Below, piece by piece: positions 18,584-26,826 of a stretch of 64,000 nucleotides of DNA. This stretch comes from Acidocella aquatica (lineage in GTDB: Bacteria > Pseudomonadota > Alphaproteobacteria > Acetobacterales > Acetobacteraceae): assembly GCF_030160635.1 (NCBI RefSeq), contig NZ_BSOS01000088.1, forward strand, positions 33,433-97,432. Direction: 5' to 3'. The notes under the pieces are model-generated. The model saw nothing but the letters and a program-made list of their open reading frames with translations. It made no database searches and had not been told where the DNA came from. The position numbers and the translations under genes were made by a program. Each line of letters starts with the position of its first letter. The stretch's first letter is position 1.

Positions 18584-19813
18584 TCAGCTGCGGTAGGAGC
18601 CGTTGATGTCGATGTAGCCGTGGGTCAGGTCGCAGGTCCACACGGTGGCGCGGCCCTGGCCGAGGCCGATGTCAACTTCGATGTTGATTTCCTGGCCTTT
18701 CATATGGGCCACCACGGGGGTTTCATCGTAGCCGGGGACGATGCCGCCGGCCTGGGCCATCCAGGTGCCGCCGACGGCGACGCCGAGTTTGTCACGGTCG
18801 GCTGGTTCACCGGCCTTGCCCACGGCCATGACGATCCGGCCCCAGTTGGCGTCTTCTCCGGCGATGGCGGTTTTCACCAGGGGGGAGTTGGCGATGGCCA
18901 TGGCGATTTTGCGCGCCGAGGCGTTGGAGACGGCGCCGTCCACGGTGATCTGCACAAGTTTTTGCGCGCCCTCGCCGTCGCGCACGACCATAAGGGCCAG
19001 CTCGTGCATCACCTCATGCAGGGCGCGGCGGAATTCGCCCAGCTCGCCGGGGTCTTCGGTGGGGGCGTTGCCTGCCTGGCCGGTGGCGAAGAGCAACACG
19101 GTGTCAGACGTGGAAGTATCAGAGTCGATGGTGATGCAGTTGAAGGTGGTATCCACGCCCTTGCTCAGCATCGCCTGCAGGGCGGGCGCGGGGATTGCGG
19201 CATCGGTGAAGATGAAGGAGAGCATGGTCGCCATATCGGGCGCGATCATGCCGCTGCCCTTGGCGATGCCGGTGACGCGCACTTCCACCCCGCCCAGCCG
19301 CGCGGTGCGGGTGGAGGCTTTGGGGAAGGTGTCGGTGGTCATGATGGCTTGCGCCGCTTCGGCGAAGCGGTCAGCCGCCAGGTTGGCTTTCAGCGTATCC
19401 AGCACCGCGACGATTTTATGCGCCGGCAGTGGTTCGCCGATGACCCCTGTGGAGGCCAGGAAAATTTGTTCGGGTGTGGTGCCCAGCGTGGCGGCGGCGG
19501 CGGCGGCGGTGGTCTCCACCGCGCGGACGCCGAGCAGACCGTTGAACACGTTGGCGTTGCCCGCGTTGACGACGAGGCCGCGGGCGAGGCCGCCTTTAAT
19601 GGCTTCGCGGCAATAGCTCACCGGCGCGCCGGGGCAGAGGTTTTTGGTGAAAACCCCGGCCACCGTCGTGCCTTCGGCGAAGTCTGCGAGCAGCACATCG
19701 GTGCGGCCCTTGTAGCGGATTCCCGCCTCGCCGGTGGCCAGCCGCACCCCTGCCAGGGGGGGCAGCTTTGGCAGCGGCAGCGCCAGCGGAGAGGTGGGGA
19801 TCGGCCCGGCCAT
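18584..19813 (-). CDS. argJ: Bifunctional ornithine acetyltransferase / N-acetylglutamate synthase
   Basis: Catalyses the first and fifth steps of the cyclic arginine pathway. 409 residues as one precursor that self-cleaves. The cleavage and nucleophile site is visible in [12 protein letters not shown] with Thr196, and [24 protein letters not shown] and [11 protein letters not shown] are characteristic. The start overlaps the stop of the parvulin gene upstream by one base (TAATG), so translation is coupled. The presence of ArgJ indicates acetyl recycling, so a separate ArgE would not be needed. Confidence 0.95.
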   Translation of the reverse strand: MAGPIPTSPLALPLPKLPPLAGVRLATGEAGIRYKGRTDVLLADFAEGTTVAGVFTKNLCPGAPVSYCREAIKGGLARGLVVNAGNANVFNGLLGVRAVETTAAAAAATLGTTPEQIFLASTGVIGEPLPAHKIVAVLDTLKANLAADRFAEAAQAIMTTDTFPKASTRTARLGGVEVRVTGIAKGSGMIAPDMATMLSFIFTDAAIPAPALQAMLSKGVDTTFNCITIDSDTSTSDTVLLFATGQAGNAPTEDPGELGEFRRALHEVMHELALMVVRDGEGAQKLVQITVDGAVSNASARKIAMAIANSPLVKTAIAGEDANWGRIVMAVGKAGEPADRDKLGVAVGGTWMAQAGGIVPGYDETPVVAHMKGQEINIEVDIGLGQGRATVWTCDLTHGYIDINGSYRS

Positions 19814-20694
19814 TATTGTGCCGGGGCGGCCTGCGGGGCGGCGGTGCCGTCCGCGTTGTAGACCTGGACCTTCACCTTGCTGCGCACATCGGCCAGCGTG
19901 GCCTTGATGGCGTTATCAGCCAGGGTCTGGCGGATCTGCGCCTGCACATCGGCCAGTGCTGGGGTCGGGCCCTTGCGCTTGCCTTCGCAGAGGATGACAT
20001 GCCAGCCAAACTGCGTCTGCACCGGGGCCTTGGTGTATTGGCCGGGGGCAAGCGCGAAAGCGGCGTCGGCGAAGGCCGGGACCATTTCATCCTGGCTGAA
20101 CCAGCCCAGCTCGCCGCCGTTGGCGGCGCCGGGGTCGATGCTGTCTTTCTTCGCGAGGGTGGCAAAGTCAGCGCCCTTGTTCAGCTGGTCGATGATCGCC
20201 TGCGCCTCGGCCTGGGTTTTCACCAGGATATGGCGCGCGTCGATCTGGTCCGGGCCGGGTTTGCCGGCATAGTCCTTGTTGTATTCGGCCTGCACGGCGG
20301 CGGGCGAAACGGCGCTGGCGATGTGCTTCTGCACATAGGCATTTTCCAGCTTCACATCGGCGGCCGCTTCCATCGCGGCGGCAACGGCCGGGTCTTTCTC
20401 CAGGCCTTCCTTTTTGGCGGCCACGAGCAGGGCCTTGCGGTCAATCTCCTGGCTCACGAGGATGGGGAAGAGCTGGTTGGGCGGCATCTGCTGCATCTGC
20501 GCCGGAATGTCCTGCGCGTCGGCCTGGATATCGCTGAAGTGGATCTTCATCCCGTTGACCGAGGCAACCACCGGGTCGGCCTGCGGCGCGGGCGTGGCGG
20601 CGGGGGCGGGCGCGGGGGTGGACTGCGCGAAAGCGGCCGGGGCGGCGAGGCTCGTCATAAGGGCCAGAACCGAGAGCTTAGTGGTGAAACGCAT
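19813..20694 (-). CDS. Periplasmic parvulin-type peptidyl-prolyl isomerase
   Basis: 293 residues from the ATG at 20694, preceded by GGAAGG eleven bases upstream; a longer frame to 20724 adds ten residues before the signal peptide. An N-terminal signal peptide ([22 protein letters not shown]) is followed by a Pro/Ala-rich linker, a SurA/PrsA-like N-domain, and the rotamase domain [20 protein letters not shown] through [21 protein letters not shown] to [16 protein letters not shown]. It acts on secreted proteins in the periplasm. Lies back to back with a bestrophin-like gene and before secA, which would supply its clients. Confidence 0.9.
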   Translation of the reverse strand: MRFTTKLSVLALMTSLAAPAAFAQSTPAPAPAATPAPQADPVVASVNGMKIHFSDIQADAQDIPAQMQQMPPNQLFPILVSQEIDRKALLVAAKKEGLEKDPAVAAAMEAAADVKLENAYVQKHIASAVSPAAVQAEYNKDYAGKPGPDQIDARHILVKTQAEAQAIIDQLNKGADFATLAKKDSIDPGAANGGELGWFSQDEMVPAFADAAFALAPGQYTKAPVQTQFGWHVILCEGKRKGPTPALADVQAQIRQTLADNAIKATLADVRSKVKVQVYNADGTAAPQAAPAQ

Positions 20695-20805
20695 GGAGCA
20701 AAATACCTTCCAGTTTTTGCGCACCTATGAGCCAACTGCCCAAATCCGGCAAGACTGGGGGCTAAGCCATGTTGCCGGGCGCGGGGCCGGCCTGTATGCC
20801 GGGGC

Positions 20806-21711
20806 ATGATTATCCGCCCCCGCCCCACCGCATTTGGCCTGTGGTTTATCCTGCGCGGTTCGATCGTCCCCGAAATAGCCTCCCGCCTGCTGGCCGTGCT
20901 GGGCATATCGATCCTGGCGGTGTGGCTGCACCAGCTGGCCCCGGCGTATTTCCATGACATAAACCCCGCCCCTTTCACCCTGCTGGGGCTGGCGCTGTCG
21001 ATCTTTCTCGGCTTCCGCAACAACATCTGTTACGAGCGCTGGTGGGAAGGCCGCAAGCAATGGGGCGAACTGGTGGCCGTGAGCCGTGACCTGCTGCGCG
21101 AGGCGGTGACCCTGCTGCCTGGCGGCACCCGCCAGCGCGTGGCGCGCCGCACCGTGGCGTTTGCCCATGCCCTGCGCGGCCAGCTGCGCGATGAGCCGCA
21201 GGAGAGCGCGCGGCCCTGGCTGGCGCCTGGCGAATGGGAGGCTCTGCCCCGCGGCCGGAGCCGGGCGGCGGCGATTTTGGGGGCGCAGGCGGCGGATTTG
21301 AACGAGGTGCGGCGCCAGGGGGCACTTGGGGACATATTGTACCGCGCATTTGCGGACCATCTGGCGGCGATGAGCGCCGTGCAGGCCGCGTGCGAGCGCC
21401 TGCGCACAACCCCGCCGCCGTTTGCCTACTCGCTGCTGCTGCACCGCACCGCCTGGCTGTTCTGCCTGCTGCTGCCCTTTGGCATGGTGGACAATCTGGG
21501 ACTGGCCACCCCCCTCCTCACCATGATCCTGGCCTATGCCTTCTTTGGCCTGGACGCGCTGGGCGAGCAGCTTGAGGAGCCGTTCTCCCTCTCGCCGAAC
21601 GGCCTGCCGCTGGACGCGCTGGTGCGCAACATCGAAATCGCGGCGGGCGAGGCGCTGGGCGACGCCACCCTGCCCGCGCCCCTGCTCCCTGAGCAATTTC
21701 TGCTTTTGTAA
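20806..21711 (+). CDS. Bestrophin-family anion channel
   Basis: 301 residues of the bestrophin (UPF0187) family of pentameric ion channels in the inner membrane. Visible are an N-terminal amphipathic helix (RGSIVPEIASRLL), a hydrophobic helix, LSIFLGFRNNICYERWWEGRKQWGEL, a long middle helical region, the LPFGMVDNLG motif and YAFFGLDALGEQLEEPF with acidic residues near the gate, then a short tail. The reading frame and length fit the family. Ion selectivity and role are unknown. It is divergent from the parvulin gene with about 110 bases between. Confidence 0.85.
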   Translation: MIIRPRPTAFGLWFILRGSIVPEIASRLLAVLGISILAVWLHQLAPAYFHDINPAPFTLLGLALSIFLGFRNNICYERWWEGRKQWGELVAVSRDLLREAVTLLPGGTRQRVARRTVAFAHALRGQLRDEPQESARPWLAPGEWEALPRGRSRAAAILGAQAADLNEVRRQGALGDILYRAFADHLAAMSAVQAACERLRTTPPPFAYSLLLHRTAWLFCLLLPFGMVDNLGLATPLLTMILAYAFFGLDALGEQLEEPFSLSPNGLPLDALVRNIEIAAGEALGDATLPAPLLPEQFLLL

Positions 21712-21762
21712 AATTAATATAATGTTTTTAACCCCGCCCCGGTGCGAAAAACAGGCCGCGAA

Positions 21763-21791
21763 TTGACCCTGCCCCCCCCCGCGACTATGTG
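21763..21791 (+). promoter_or_regulatory. Candidate sigma-70 promoter for secA
   Basis: TTGACC (21763-21768) and TATGTG (21786-21791) with a 17-base spacer, 43 bases before the secA start. The -35 matches five of six consensus bases and the -10 four of six. Only position and match support it. Confidence 0.35.
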
Positions 21792-21834
21792 AACGGCGCA
21801 GAACCCTCTTTAGATATGCGGAATCCGCCCAGAA

Positions 21835-24543
21835 ATGTTTGCCAGTCTTGCCCGCGCCGTCTTCGGTACCAGTAACGACCGTGCCTTGAAGGGGTTCCGG
21901 CGCCGCGTCGCCGCGATTGCCGCTTTCGAGCCCGCGCTGAGCGAACTCAGCGACGAGGCCCTGCGCGCGAAAACAACGGAGTTCCGCGCGCGGCTGGAAA
22001 AGGGCGAGACCCTGGACGAGCTGCTGGAGGAAGCCTTCGCCGTGGTGCGCGAAGGGGCCAAACGCGTGCTCGGGCTGCGCCATTTTGACGTGCAGATGAT
22101 CGGCGGCATGGTTCTGCATTCCGGCAAGATCTCGGAGATGAAGACCGGCGAGGGCAAAACCCTGGTCGCGACGCTCGCCGTGTATCTCAACGCCCTGCCT
22201 GGGCTTGGGGTGCATGTTGTCACCGTGAACGACTATCTGGCCAAGCGCGATGCCGAGTGGATGGGCCAGCTCTACCGCTTCCTCGGGCTTAGCACCGGGA
22301 TCATCATCCCCGGGCTGGACGATGCCCAGCGCCGCGAGGCCTACGCCGCCGATATCACCTACGGCACCAATAACGAACTCGGCTTTGACTATCTGCGCGA
22401 CAACATGAAGTACCGGCTGGAGGACATGACCCAGCGGCCGTTCAACTTCGCCATCGTTGACGAGGTGGACTCCATCCTGATCGACGAGGCGCGCACGCCG
22501 CTCATCATCTCCGGCCCCTCCGACGAGCCGACCGAGCTCTACAGCAAGGTGGATGCCGTGGTGCAGGACTTTTTGCATCGTGGCCGCAAGGAGGATGGCA
22601 CCCACGAATTCTACGAGAAGGACGAGAAAGCCCGCACCGTGGTGATGACCGACCATGGCTCGGAGATCGTCGAGGACATGCTGCGCGAGGCCGGGCTGCT
22701 GACCGAGGGCAATCTCTACGATATCTTCAACATCTCGCTGGTTCACCATGTGCAGCAAAGCCTGCGCGCGCGCGTGCTGTTCACCCGCGATGTGGATTAC
22801 ATCGTGCGCGACGGCAAGGTGATGATCATTGACGAGTTCACCGGGCGCATGCTGGAAGGCCGGCGCTATTCCGACGGGCTGCACCAGGCGCTGGAAGCCA
22901 AGGAGGCTGTCACCGTTGAGCGCGAGAACCAGACTCTCGCCTCCATCACCTTCCAGAACTACTTCCGCCTCTACCCCAAGCTGGCCGGGATGACCGGCAC
23001 GGCGATGACCGAGGCCGACGAATTCGAGCAGATATATAAGCTCCAGGTGGTGGAAATCCCCACCAATGTGCCGGTCACGCGTATTGACCATGACGACGAG
23101 ATCTACCGCACGGCGGCGGAAAAATACGAGGCGGTGGCAACGCTGATCGCCGAATGCCGCGAGCGCGGGCAGCCCGTGCTGGTGGGCACCACCAGCATCG
23201 AGAAATCCGAGATCATCTCCGAGCTGCTCAACAATAAAAAGATCAAACACAGCGTGCTGAATGCGCGTTTTCACGAGCAGGAAGCCAAGATCGTGGCGCA
23301 GGCCGGGGCGCCGGGCGCCATTACCATCGCCACCAACATGGCGGGCCGCGGCACGGATATTAAGCTCGGCGGCAATTACGAGATGCGCGTGGCGCTGGAG
23401 CCCGAGACGCCGCCGGAGGTGATCCGCGCGGAAATCGAGGTCAATCACGCGAAGGTGAAAGCCGCCGGGGGCCTGTTTGTCATCGGCACCGAGCGCCATG
23501 AGAGCCGGCGCATCGACAACCAGCTGCGCGGGCGCTCCGGCCGCCAGGGCGACCCCGGCGGCTCGCGCTTCTTCCTCTCGCTGGAAGACGATTTGATGCG
23601 CATCTTCGGCTCCGACCGCATGGGCGGGATGTTGCAGAAGCTCGGCCTGCGCGAGGGTGAGGCGATTATCCACCCGTGGATCAACAAGGCGCTGGAGAAG
23701 GCGCAGAAAAAGGTTGAGACGCGCAACTTCGACATGCGCAAGAACGTGCTGAAATATGACGACGTTATGAACGACCAGCGCAAGGAGGTTTATGCCCAGC
23801 GCCGCGAGTTCATGAGTGCGGAGGCTGTCTCCGCCGTGGTGGCGGAAATGCGCGAGGATGTGATCACCACGCTGGTCGCGCTGCGTATCCCTGAGCGCGC
23901 CTTCGCCGAACAATGGCAGAGCGCGGAACTGGCGGAAGATATTGCCCGCGTGCTCGGGCTGAACCTGCCGATTATGGAATGGGCGGCGGAAGAGGGGATC
24001 GACGAGAACCATCTGCGCGAGCGCATCACCGAGGCCGCGCAGGCGGAGGCGGATGCCAAGGCGCAGCGGTTTGGCGTTGACCTGACCAACTACATCGAAA
24101 AATCGATTTTGCTGCAGACGCTTGACCATGTGTGGAAAGAGCATCTGCTGGCGCTGGATTATCTGCGCCAGGGCATCGGCCTGCGCTCCTACGGCCAGCG
24201 CGACCCGTTGAACGAATACAAGCGCGAGGCTTTCAAACTCTTCAATGCCATGCTGGATGAATTGAAAGAGCGCGTGACCCGCCTGACCGCCCATGTGAGC
24301 ATTGCCGAGGCCCCGCCGCCACCGCCGCCGCCGGTGACGATGGAAAACCACCCGCTCCCCGGCGGCATGACGGGCGAACTGGCCCTGGCCGAACCCGTGG
24401 TGCAGGCCCAACCCCCGCGCCCCTACCGCGAGGACGAAGTAGACCCCGCCCGCCCGGAAACCTGGGGCGCGACGCCGCGCAACGCCCCCTGCCCCTGCGG
24501 CTCGGGCAAGAAGTTTAAATACTGCCATGGGGCCGTCAAATAG
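21835..24543 (+). CDS. secA: Preprotein translocase ATPase SecA
   Basis: Motor ATPase that drives unfolded preproteins through SecYEG. 902 residues. Walker A is in [15 protein letters not shown] (about residue 101-115), Walker B in [24 protein letters not shown], plus [20 protein letters not shown], the preprotein cross-linking and DEAD-helicase domains ([31 protein letters not shown]) and the helical wing. The C-terminal zinc motif [14 protein letters not shown] (about 886-899) is intact and would bind SecB and lipids. Low-complexity Pro/Glu linker precedes it. An open frame of 1267 codons on the opposite strand is an artefact of codon bias. Confidence 0.98.
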   Translation: MFASLARAVFGTSNDRALKGFRRRVAAIAAFEPALSELSDEALRAKTTEFRARLEKGETLDELLEEAFAVVREGAKRVLGLRHFDVQMIGGMVLHSGKISEMKTGEGKTLVATLAVYLNALPGLGVHVVTVNDYLAKRDAEWMGQLYRFLGLSTGIIIPGLDDAQRREAYAADITYGTNNELGFDYLRDNMKYRLEDMTQRPFNFAIVDEVDSILIDEARTPLIISGPSDEPTELYSKVDAVVQDFLHRGRKEDGTHEFYEKDEKARTVVMTDHGSEIVEDMLREAGLLTEGNLYDIFNISLVHHVQQSLRARVLFTRDVDYIVRDGKVMIIDEFTGRMLEGRRYSDGLHQALEAKEAVTVERENQTLASITFQNYFRLYPKLAGMTGTAMTEADEFEQIYKLQVVEIPTNVPVTRIDHDDEIYRTAAEKYEAVATLIAECRERGQPVLVGTTSIEKSEIISELLNNKKIKHSVLNARFHEQEAKIVAQAGAPGAITIATNMAGRGTDIKLGGNYEMRVALEPETPPEVIRAEIEVNHAKVKAAGGLFVIGTERHESRRIDNQLRGRSGRQGDPGGSRFFLSLEDDLMRIFGSDRMGGMLQKLGLREGEAIIHPWINKALEKAQKKVETRNFDMRKNVLKYDDVMNDQRKEVYAQRREFMSAEAVSAVVAEMREDVITTLVALRIPERAFAEQWQSAELAEDIARVLGLNLPIMEWAAEEGIDENHLRERITEAAQAEADAKAQRFGVDLTNYIEKSILLQTLDHVWKEHLLALDYLRQGIGLRSYGQRDPLNEYKREAFKLFNAMLDELKERVTRLTAHVSIAEAPPPPPPPVTMENHPLPGGMTGELALAEPVVQAQPPRPYREDEVDPARPETWGATPRNAPCPCGSGKKFKYCHGAVK

Positions 24544-24592
24544 CGATTTTTAGCGGGATATTTCAAAAGGTTACGCCGTAGGAAGCGCTTGC

Positions 24593-24660
24593 TTTTGCCT
24601 ATACACTCCATAGACACTTTTGGCCTTTCAGGCTGGTTCTGAGGTGGGGTATAGGCAAAA
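24593..24660. repeat. 12-bp inverted repeat ahead of the integrase fragment
   Basis: TTTTGCCTATAC (24593-24604) and GTATAGGCAAAA (24649-24660) are perfect inverted arms separated by 44 bases, and the second arm abuts the integrase start codon. This could be a recombinase arm-binding site, an attachment-site remnant, or a hairpin that masks the start. No duplicate of it was noticed elsewhere in the window. Confidence 0.5.
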
Positions 24661-25029
24661 ATGGACGGCAAGATACGGCTTGAGGGTGGCAAGGTGGTGC
24701 TGTCACTGCGCGGCAGCTCATATGAGGCGCGCGTTCATGTCGCGCCACGTCAGTACATATGGCGTGGGTTGAAGACGGATCAGCTTGAAGTCGCTAAACG
24801 CTCAGCCCTCAAGCTATTGTATGAAGTTGAGTTCAAACAACGTAACGGTTTGTCAATATTTAATCACGGTTTCAGTGCAGTTATCGACGAATATGTGGCT
24901 TTGTGTCAAAAACAACACGACAGGGCAACACAAAAACAGAAGGACCAAAATTACACCTCGCCTGCAATGCTCAGGCAAATTAAGCGTGTGGTGAAGTTCT
25001 GGCTGTCCGGCAGGCCAGCGCAATGCTGA
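24661..25029 (+). pseudogene. Truncated tyrosine-recombinase integrase
   Basis: 122 codons. The N-terminal part resembles phage-type integrases: an arm-binding domain (EARVHVAPRQYIWRGLKTDQLEVAKRSAL) and a SAM-like core-binding domain (FSAVIDEYVALCQKQHDRAT, then LRQIKRVVKFW). The sequence runs out at about 25003 after KFW; the remaining codons are read-through into the IS3 fragment. The catalytic R-H-R-Y domain is absent, so it cannot recombine. No tRNA gene adjoins it, which leaves the original attachment site unknown. Confidence 0.72.
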
Positions 25030-25232
25030 CCCCGCGCCTCGCCACCGCCGTCTCGGCCATCTCGCGGCGTTGAGATGGCCGGGCTATTTTTTTCCTAATG
25101 CCTCCTTGAGCAGATCGTTCTGCATGCTCAATTCCGCAAACATCTTCTTCAGACGCCGGTTCTCGTCCTCAATCGCCTTCATCTGCGACACCATCGAGGC
25201 ATACATGCCACCATATTTGACGCGCCATTTAA
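25004..25232 (-). pseudogene. IS3-family transposase fragment (OrfA end, frameshifted OrfB start)
   Basis: On the minus strand one frame gives WRVKYGGMYASMVSQMKAI followed by EDENRRLKKMFAELSMQNDL and LKEALGKK, the leucine-zipper end of an IS3 OrfA, ending in TAG. A run of seven A (GGAAAAAAATAG) just before the stop is a typical slippery site. In the -1 frame translation continues as QRREMAETAVARRGVSIALA, then CRT, the start of an IS3 OrfB. The right side lacks the OrfA start; the left side is cut where it meets the integrase remnant. So only the middle of the element remains. Confidence 0.72.
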
Positions 25233-25317
25233 TGGGATGGACGGCTCTCTCGCCCCTCGGCAGGATATGCCGGCTTATCGGATGATAAAATCCAACACGG
25301 GAACAAGGAGAGCAATT

Positions 25318-25419
25318 ATGAGCATTGATGTCCTGGGTATCGATTTGGCAAAAAATGTCCAGGTCACGGCCATAATTAAGGAAAGCGAGCCTGTTTGGCA
25401 TAGTTCGGTGGGCGGCTAA
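25318..25419 (+). pseudogene. IS110-type transposase N-terminal remnant
   Basis: After an AAGGAG ribosome-binding site the frame begins MSIDVLGIDLAKNVQV, the RuvC-like N-terminus of IS110/IS1111 transposases with the first catalytic Asp in GIDLAKN. Homology then stops and the frame ends after 33 residues. It is a remnant, not a gene. Confidence 0.6.
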
Positions 25420-25506
25420 ATGGCCAAAATGAACAATGCCAATCCTCATGGGTGGCTGGCGGACGTCCTGCCGCCCGATAGGTTAAGGATTGAAGAGCCG
25501 GAATAG
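25420..25506 (+). pseudogene. IS66-type transposase C-terminal remnant
   Basis: The frame reads AKMNNANPHGWLADVLPPDR then LRIEEPE and a stop at 25504-25506. AKxNxxxPxxWLADVL is the C-terminal signature of IS66 TnpC, which normally continues to a NRIDELLPW end; here it diverges after ADVL. The rest of TnpC is missing. Confidence 0.5.
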
Positions 25507-25586
25507 TTTGCCTGGCATACATGCGGGATACCGTGCACCCCGATTCAGGGGGGTATGAGTGTCCCCGCATTCATCTGGAGATCGAT

Positions 25587-26795
25587 GTGGCAGAAGCTTT
25601 TATTTACGATCATGTTCGCACGCCGCGCGGTAAAGGGCGCTCCGACGGGTCGTTGCATGAGATTCCGGCAATTGAGCTGGCAACGCAGGTACTCGCCGCC
25701 CTGCGCGACCGCAACGGGCTGGACACGAGCTTGCTCGACGACGTGATACTGGGCTGCGCGCAGCCCGTGGGTGAGCAGGGCGGCAATATCGCCCGTGGCG
25801 CCGTGGTCAACGCTGGCTATGCGCATGTCGTACCCGGTCAGCAAATCCACCGCTTTTGCGCGTCCGGGCTTGAGGCGGTGAACACCGCGGCCGCACTGGT
25901 AATGTCCGGCCAGGCAAACGCCGTCATCGGCGGCGGTATCGAGTGCATGTCACGCACCTTCATGGGAGCGGACAGCGGCGGCTGGTGCGCCGACCCCGGC
26001 GTCGCCTACCGCAACTACTACGCGCCGCAGGGTATCGGCGCGGATATGATCGCCACGCTAGATGGCTTCAGCCGCACCGATGTCGACGCTTATGCGGTGC
26101 AGAGCCAGCAACGCGCCGCGGAGGCCTGGAAAGCCGGGCGGTTCAAGAAGTCGATCCTTCCTATCCATGACGTGCTGGGTGAAATTCTGCTGGACCATGA
26201 CGAACACATGCGCCCCGGCACTACACTGGAGACCCTGAGTACGCTGAAAGCCTCGTTCGAGGGCATGGGCATGAAAGGTGGCTTTGATGCCGTCGCGCTG
26301 GAGCGTTACCCGGAAATGGAAGCCGTCAGCCATGTCCACCACGGCGGCAATTCCAGCGGCATTGTTGATGGTTCAGCCGGCGTGCTGGTTGGCAGCGCTG
26401 AATTCGGCAAGGCTGCGGGCCTCAGACCGCGTGGGCGCATCAAGGGCTTTGCCTCTATCGGCAGTGAGCCGACCATCATGCTCACTGCGCCCGCTGACGT
26501 TACCAATAAATTGTTCAAACGCATGGGCATGACCAAAAAGGACATCGACCTGTTCGAAATTAACGAAGCCTTCGCGGCGGTGGTCATGCGCTTCATGCGC
26601 GCCATCGGCCTTGACCCCGCGATCGTGAACGTGAACGGCGGAGCGATCGCCATGGGCCACCCGCTGGGTGCCACGGGCGCTATGATCCTGGGAACCCTGC
26701 TCGACGAGCTGGAGCGCCGCGATCTCGAAACCGGCCTGATCACGCTTTGCGTGGGCAATGGCATGGGGACGGCAACAATCATCGAGCGCATCTAA
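25587..26795 (+). CDS. Acetyl-CoA C-acyltransferase (thiolase)
   Basis: Cleaves 3-ketoacyl-CoA to acetyl-CoA in beta-oxidation. 402 residues from the GTG at 25587, which follows a CTGGAG ribosome-binding site and gives the family N-terminus AEAFIYDHVRTPRGKGR; the open frame upstream is remnant DNA. The three catalytic residues are present: Cys91 (IHRFCASGLEAV), His358 (GHPLGATG) and Cys388 (LCVGNGMGTA). It heads an operon with a FadJ-type enzyme 31 bases downstream. The second loop lacks any targeting signal, so it is cytoplasmic. Confidence 0.93.
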   Translation: MAEAFIYDHVRTPRGKGRSDGSLHEIPAIELATQVLAALRDRNGLDTSLLDDVILGCAQPVGEQGGNIARGAVVNAGYAHVVPGQQIHRFCASGLEAVNTAAALVMSGQANAVIGGGIECMSRTFMGADSGGWCADPGVAYRNYYAPQGIGADMIATLDGFSRTDVDAYAVQSQQRAAEAWKAGRFKKSILPIHDVLGEILLDHDEHMRPGTTLETLSTLKASFEGMGMKGGFDAVALERYPEMEAVSHVHHGGNSSGIVDGSAGVLVGSAEFGKAAGLRPRGRIKGFASIGSEPTIMLTAPADVTNKLFKRMGMTKKDIDLFEINEAFAAVVMRFMRAIGLDPAIVNVNGGAIAMGHPLGATGAMILGTLLDELERRDLETGLITLCVGNGMGTATIIERI

Positions 26796-26826
26796 GCAAG
26801 CGCTACCAGACTGGGACGAAGCAGTT

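Larger units (their letters stand above)
24544..25520. mobile_element. Mobile-element scar with remnants of four elements
   Basis: About 1 kb between secA and the catabolic island that holds no complete gene. In order: an inverted repeat, a truncated tyrosine integrase, an IS3-family fragment on the minus strand, the first residues of an IS110-type transposase and the last residues of an IS66-type transposase. Each is described separately. The layering suggests repeated insertion and deletion at one spot. It also marks the boundary between core genes and the accessory island. Confidence 0.72.

Noticed and set aside
18620..19861. Plus-strand open frame of 413 codons over argJ
   Set aside because: Shadow of argJ caused by codon bias.
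20725..24528. Open frame of 1267 codons on the minus strand opposite secA
   Set aside because: It covers secA on the other strand, has no recognisable domain, and is explained by high-GC codon bias. secA has clear motifs throughout.
24544..25520. tRNA gene as the integrase attachment site
   Set aside because: I see no cloverleaf-forming sequence next to the integrase fragment.
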